From: Bolinopsis microptera
Lineage: Eukaryota > Ctenophora > Tentaculata > Lobata > Bolinopsidae
Assembly (NCBI RefSeq): GCF_026151205.1
Contig: NC_087080.1
Span: forward strand, 1,963,096 to 2,027,095
Length of the DNA: 64,000 nucleotides
Reading direction: 5' to 3'
Within the stretch, counting starts at the first letter, position 1. Each line of letters opens with the position of its first letter. Below the pieces are notes generated by a model. It saw only the letters and a program-made list of their open reading frames with translations, ran no database searches and was not told the origin of the DNA. Of this stretch, positions 60,770 through 64,000 are shown piece after piece. The position numbers and the translations under genes were made by a program.

Positions 60770-61300
60770 TCTCTGGAGACCCTTGCCATTCCACCTTCCT
60801 ACCTCTGATCAGCCGGTGAAGACTTCTACTTTGGGATTTTTGTAATACAACCTCTTTTAAACCTGTCCTAACAGTTCTCTCCCTGCCTCTGGTATTAGTG
60901 TCCAGTATGACATTTCACTCATTATCATTACATTTACATTACGCATCAACATATTAGCGATGTTATCTTTTCTCAAATTGCACTGGCTTGATCATTGATG
61001 ATAACGAAATGCCTAATTTTGAACATGACGCGCACTCCTGCTATTAAGCTGCAGGAATCAGACAATCATCAATCATATCCTGTCCTGTATGAATCAAAAT
61101 ATTCAGCTAGCCTTGAAATTGTAAAATATTACGTGATTTATAAAGCAAATTACATAAAATAAACGATCTCTCATCAATTTTCTGCCAGGCACTAACCAAT
61201 CCATATGACATATCCTGACAACCTTATTATAAGATTAAGATCCTACCGTATAAAAATCCGATTTTTCTGATGGGGCAATCTGAGTCTGACTATAAAAATA
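60770..61300. other. Gene-free stretch
   Basis: No recognised feature. Confidence 0.5.
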
Positions 61301-61335
61301 AAATTTATATCATCAATAATTGATGATATAAATTT
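61301..61335. repeat. Perfect 35-bp palindrome
   Basis: AAATTTATATCATCAAT, one central base, then its exact reverse complement. Confidence 0.95.
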
Positions 61336-61336
61336 T

Positions 61337-61443
61337 ACGAAATTTTATAATTGAATTGTCTGTGTTTCTATATCTCATTATGATGATGATTCATCATCAT
61401 AATGAGATATAGAAACACAGACAACTCAATTATAAAATTTCGT
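61337..61443. repeat. 107-bp near-perfect palindrome (53-bp arms, one-base centre)
   Basis: The left arm from ACGAAATTTTATAATTG to ATGATGATGA matches the right arm with a single mismatch seen (GAATTG versus GAGTTG). It begins one base after the 35-bp palindrome. Confidence 0.95.
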
Positions 61444-61844
61444 GATACGAAGGCATTTAATTACTAAAGCAGTGGTATGACTATGTCTCCTATCACACAG
61501 CTCGCGCTCAATGGATTTCAGGCGGAAATAGGGTGATTTGAAAATCGGACACAGAAATTGTGTGTAAAAAAGGGCTAATTGGTTTCCGGATTAACCCTAG
61601 TAGGTAGCTGGGTGAATAGTGAGCTTTCCGGGTGCGGTAACACTAGCCAACCCTAGCTGTGTGCTACTATATTCCTATATATAATTATAAAGCAAGACAA
61701 TTTTACTGACACCACGGCATCAACTTTAACGCGACTTTCCGCAAAAACCGTAAAATATATACAACTGAAACTTTTTTCACTGGGTCCAATGCTTTAATAG
61801 CCTCCAAAATTTGGAGTCCAAATCAGCATGAAAAAATAAAAAAT

Positions 61845-62320
61845 TTGTATTTACGTTGTAATAATAAAACTCCCGGAAATCATTTTACTCCTCAACTCAC
61901 GCATAAGGAAGACGATAACGCCAGAGACTTGGCTATAAAAACACTATGGGATTTGCTCGCTTATTTTAAAATGTATTACAGTGATGTTTGGATTGGTTTT
62001 CTCTGTAAAAATATAGTAAGACAGGTTGCTCAACTTAACAAACTACGATGTCCTGGATGTGAGGATGAGCTATTTTCCCCCTACTTCATCTACACGAACA
62101 GCTCTCTATGCTGGATAAGCTTCGAAAGTATTTTGAAGAGGTTCGGGGTGCCATACTTGCGACATTACCTGAACTTTACACCATATTTCAAGCCAAACTT
62201 TCACATTCAGACGATCTAGATCGCGATCAAGAATGTTACATTTCCATTGGCCACAACTTGCTGCTAACAGTAGGGGCTGACTCACTATATTACGGAAGGT
62301 ATCTGTCATCTGACAGATGG
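61845..62320 (+). pseudogene. Unrecognised protein-coding remnant with CPGC motif, frameshifted
   Basis: The first frame has DNARDLAIKTLWDLLAYF, WIGFLCKNIVRQ and LNKLRCPGCEDEL. Close to 62085, at a run of five C, sense continues in another frame with HEQLSMLDKLRKYFEEVRG, LPELYTIFQAKL and GADSLYYGRYLSS up to a stop at 62324-62326. It has protein-like composition and a Cys pair, so it was probably once one gene. A palindromic element begins at its end, and the tandem units that follow encode a matching C-terminal peptide. The family was not recognised. No ATG is obvious in the first frame, so an upstream exon may be missing. Confidence 0.5.
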
Positions 62321-62544
62321 GTATAGGACGCAGCGGCCGAAGTCACTGCGGCGGTGGACGGTACAGCGGAGGACGGTACAGCGGAGGACGGTACGGCGGT
62401 AGTTTCCAAAAAGGTTGTACGGTGCGGCGGATCACATGACACCCACTTTACTTTGGACAGTACGGCGGTACTACTACTACTGTCTTAGGTACAGTTTCTA
62501 CCGTCCACCGCCGCAGTGACTTCCGCCGCAGTGACCGGTTCCCG
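62319..62544. mobile_element. About 225-bp palindromic MITE with GC-rich arms
   Basis: GAAGTCACTGCGGCGGTGGA and its reverse complement (TCCACCGCCGCAGTGACTTC) lie at about 62340-62359 and 62502-62521. The outer parts are weaker inverted matches (GGGTATAGG / CCGGTTCCC). The interior has repeated GGTACAGCGGAGGAC. It interrupts the coding remnant at 61845-62320. Confidence 0.7.
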
Positions 62545-62553
62545 TCAGATCTC

Positions 62554-64000
62554 AATGATAGTTACATTAACGAAGGCTTCAAGATCCAGATTCCAGAAGA
62601 AGCGGAAGTCCGACGGCTGTCAGACAACAGGAAAAAGTAAACCAATTAAGAAGGGTAAAGCTAAAGTCTGACTGATGACTTCCTACGAACAAACCTTAAA
62701 TACCCTCACCCTCTACTATACAGAGAGTTAACCTCGTTTACAATAGTTTTTAGTAATGTCTCCTCCATCCGAAAGTGCAATTGTTAGTGTCGGCGGGATT
62801 AACCTCTCGTCCAGCTGAAGACGATTTACACATGTATTTTGAAAGCTCCTGCTAATACAATCTTTTCGTATCACTAATCACTTATATGTTTTAAATAATC
62901 CCCCTCCAGACCTCTCGTCCCGTTTCATCTTGAAGGAGATGTCCATCCGGAGTGATAGTGCACCACCAGATATTCAGGGAAAAGAGGTAGATCGTTGAAT
63001 TTATCGTGATCAATGTCTTCCTCCGACTGTTGAACTTTAAAGTCAGCATCTCCGTCTTCTTCTGCTTTAGACTTCCTACTGGGTATTCTCGCTATTTTAC
63101 TTCATCTAGCAATGATAGTTACATTAACGAAGGCTTCAAGATCCAGATTCCAGAAGAAGCGGAAGTCCGACGGCTGTCAGACAACAGGAAAAAGTAAACC
63201 AATTAAGAAGGGTAAAGCTAAAGTCTGACTGATGACTTCCTACGAACAAACCTTAAATACCCTCACCCTCTACTATACAGAGAGTTAACCTCGTTTACAA
63301 TAGTTTTTAGTAATGTCTCCTCCATCCGAAAGTGCAATTGTTAGTGTCGGCGGGATTAACCTCTCGTCCAGCTGAAGACGATTTACACATGTATTTTGAA
63401 AGCTCCTGCTAATACAATCTTTTCGTATCACTAATCACTTATATGTTTTAAATAATCCCCCTCCAGACCTCTCGTCCCGTTTCATCTTGAAGGAGATGTC
63501 CATCCGGAGTGATAGTGCACCACCAGATATTCAGGGAAAAGAGGTAGATCGTTGAATTTATCGTAATCAATAGTCTTCCTCCGACTGTTTCCTCCGACAG
63601 CAGCTCCGTCTTCTTCTGCTTTAAACTTCCTACTGGGTATTCTCGCTATTTTACTTCATCTAGCAATGATAGTTACATTAACGAAGGCTTCAAGATCCAG
63701 ATTCCAGAAGAAGCGGAAGTCCGACGGCTGTCAGACAACAGGAAAAAGTAAACCAATTAAGAAGGGTAAAGCTAAAGTCTGACTGATGACTTCCTACGAA
63801 CAAACCTTAAATACCCTCACCCTCTACTATACAGAGAGTTAACCTCGTTTACAATAGTTTTTAGTAATGTCTCCTCCATCCGAAAGTGCAATTGTTAGTG
63901 TCGGCGGGATTAACCTCTCGTCCAGCTGAAGACGATTTACACATGTATTTTGAAAGCTCCTGCCGATACAATCTTTTCGTATCATTAATCACTTATATGT
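62554..64000 (+). repeat. Tandem array of about 555-bp units, each carrying the same C-terminal coding block (continues beyond window)
   Basis: Units begin at 62554, 63111 and 63665 (periods 557 and 554). Each contains, in order: a coding block with NDSYINEGFKIQIPEEAEV and a stop; a 3' region; an ATG with MSPPSESAIVSVGG; and, after CTCCAG, an exon-like block (SRFILKEMSIRSDSAPPDIQ) ending before GTAGAT. A second acceptor-like TTTAG (unit 2) or TTTAAA (unit 3) then precedes LPTGYSRYF in the first frame. Sequence identity between units is very high, so the array is recent or homogenised. Units 1-2 are complete and unit 3 is cut by the window edge. Confidence 0.85.

Noticed and set aside
60510-60794. 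94-codon frame in the right arm of the large inverted repeat and its mirror at 58829-59059
   Set aside because: They are duplicated parts of the repeat arms; no recognised domain, and stops differ between arms.

Overview
The window is animal nuclear DNA. Three genes are each split into 9-11 exons by GT-AG introns whose phases match at every junction. The rest is AT-rich and packed with small inverted-repeat transposons, microsatellites and G-runs. The gene set (an extracellular thrombospondin type-1 protein, a SERBP1/HABP4-type RNA-binding protein and a class A G-protein-coupled receptor) and the mobile element types suggest an invertebrate, plausibly an early-branching one such as a cnidarian. 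No sequence read here fixes the species.

Layout. (1) 1-9.35 kb, plus strand: the 3' part of a secreted multi-TSR gene. It carries a galectin-like domain and a very large exon with 26 copies of a 63-bp Lys/Glu-rich repeat. One base is missing midway through the array relative to the repeat unit, and the reading frame resumes exactly if one base is allowed there. Its third intron in this window holds a 3.25-kb TTAA-flanked transposon with a dead LINE reverse transcriptase inside. (2) 10.4-19.5 kb, plus strand: a complete SERBP1/HABP4 family gene of 9 coding exons (428 codons). Its 5.4-kb third intron holds an 834-bp DNA transposon with 9-bp target duplications and a 1-kb 15-mer minisatellite. 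(3) 20.8-26.3 kb: a nest of non-autonomous elements, including a family with internal telomere-like TTAGGG runs. (4) 27.07-32.27 kb, minus strand: a complete class A GPCR (11 coding exons, 578 codons). It has the aminergic Asp3.32/Tyr7.43 pair and a third intracellular loop of about 280 residues. About 2.6 kb upstream of its ATG is a phased array of six CACGTG boxes.

(5) 35-47.6 kb: largely gene-free AT-rich DNA with short tandem repeats and a clean 286-bp hAT-type MITE. (6) 47.85-51.87 kb: a 4-kb element with 8-bp target duplications. It carries a FLYWCH zinc finger ORF and the C-terminal part of a MULE transposase on the minus strand, with the middle of the transposase missing. (7) 52-58 kb: no recognised gene; a Harbinger-like MITE and a possible tRNA-derived SINE. 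(8) 58.75-60.77 kb: a 2-kb inverted repeat with arms of nearly 0.9 kb. (9) 61.3-61.44 kb: two adjacent near-perfect palindromes. (10) 61.8-64 kb: a degenerate ORF cut by a palindromic MITE, followed by a tandem array of about 555-bp units that each repeat what looks like that ORF's C-terminal exon.

The three intact genes are functionally unrelated neighbours. The unusual content lies in the mobile-element structures, the frameshifted repeat exon, the divergent receptor and the tandem C-terminal-exon array.
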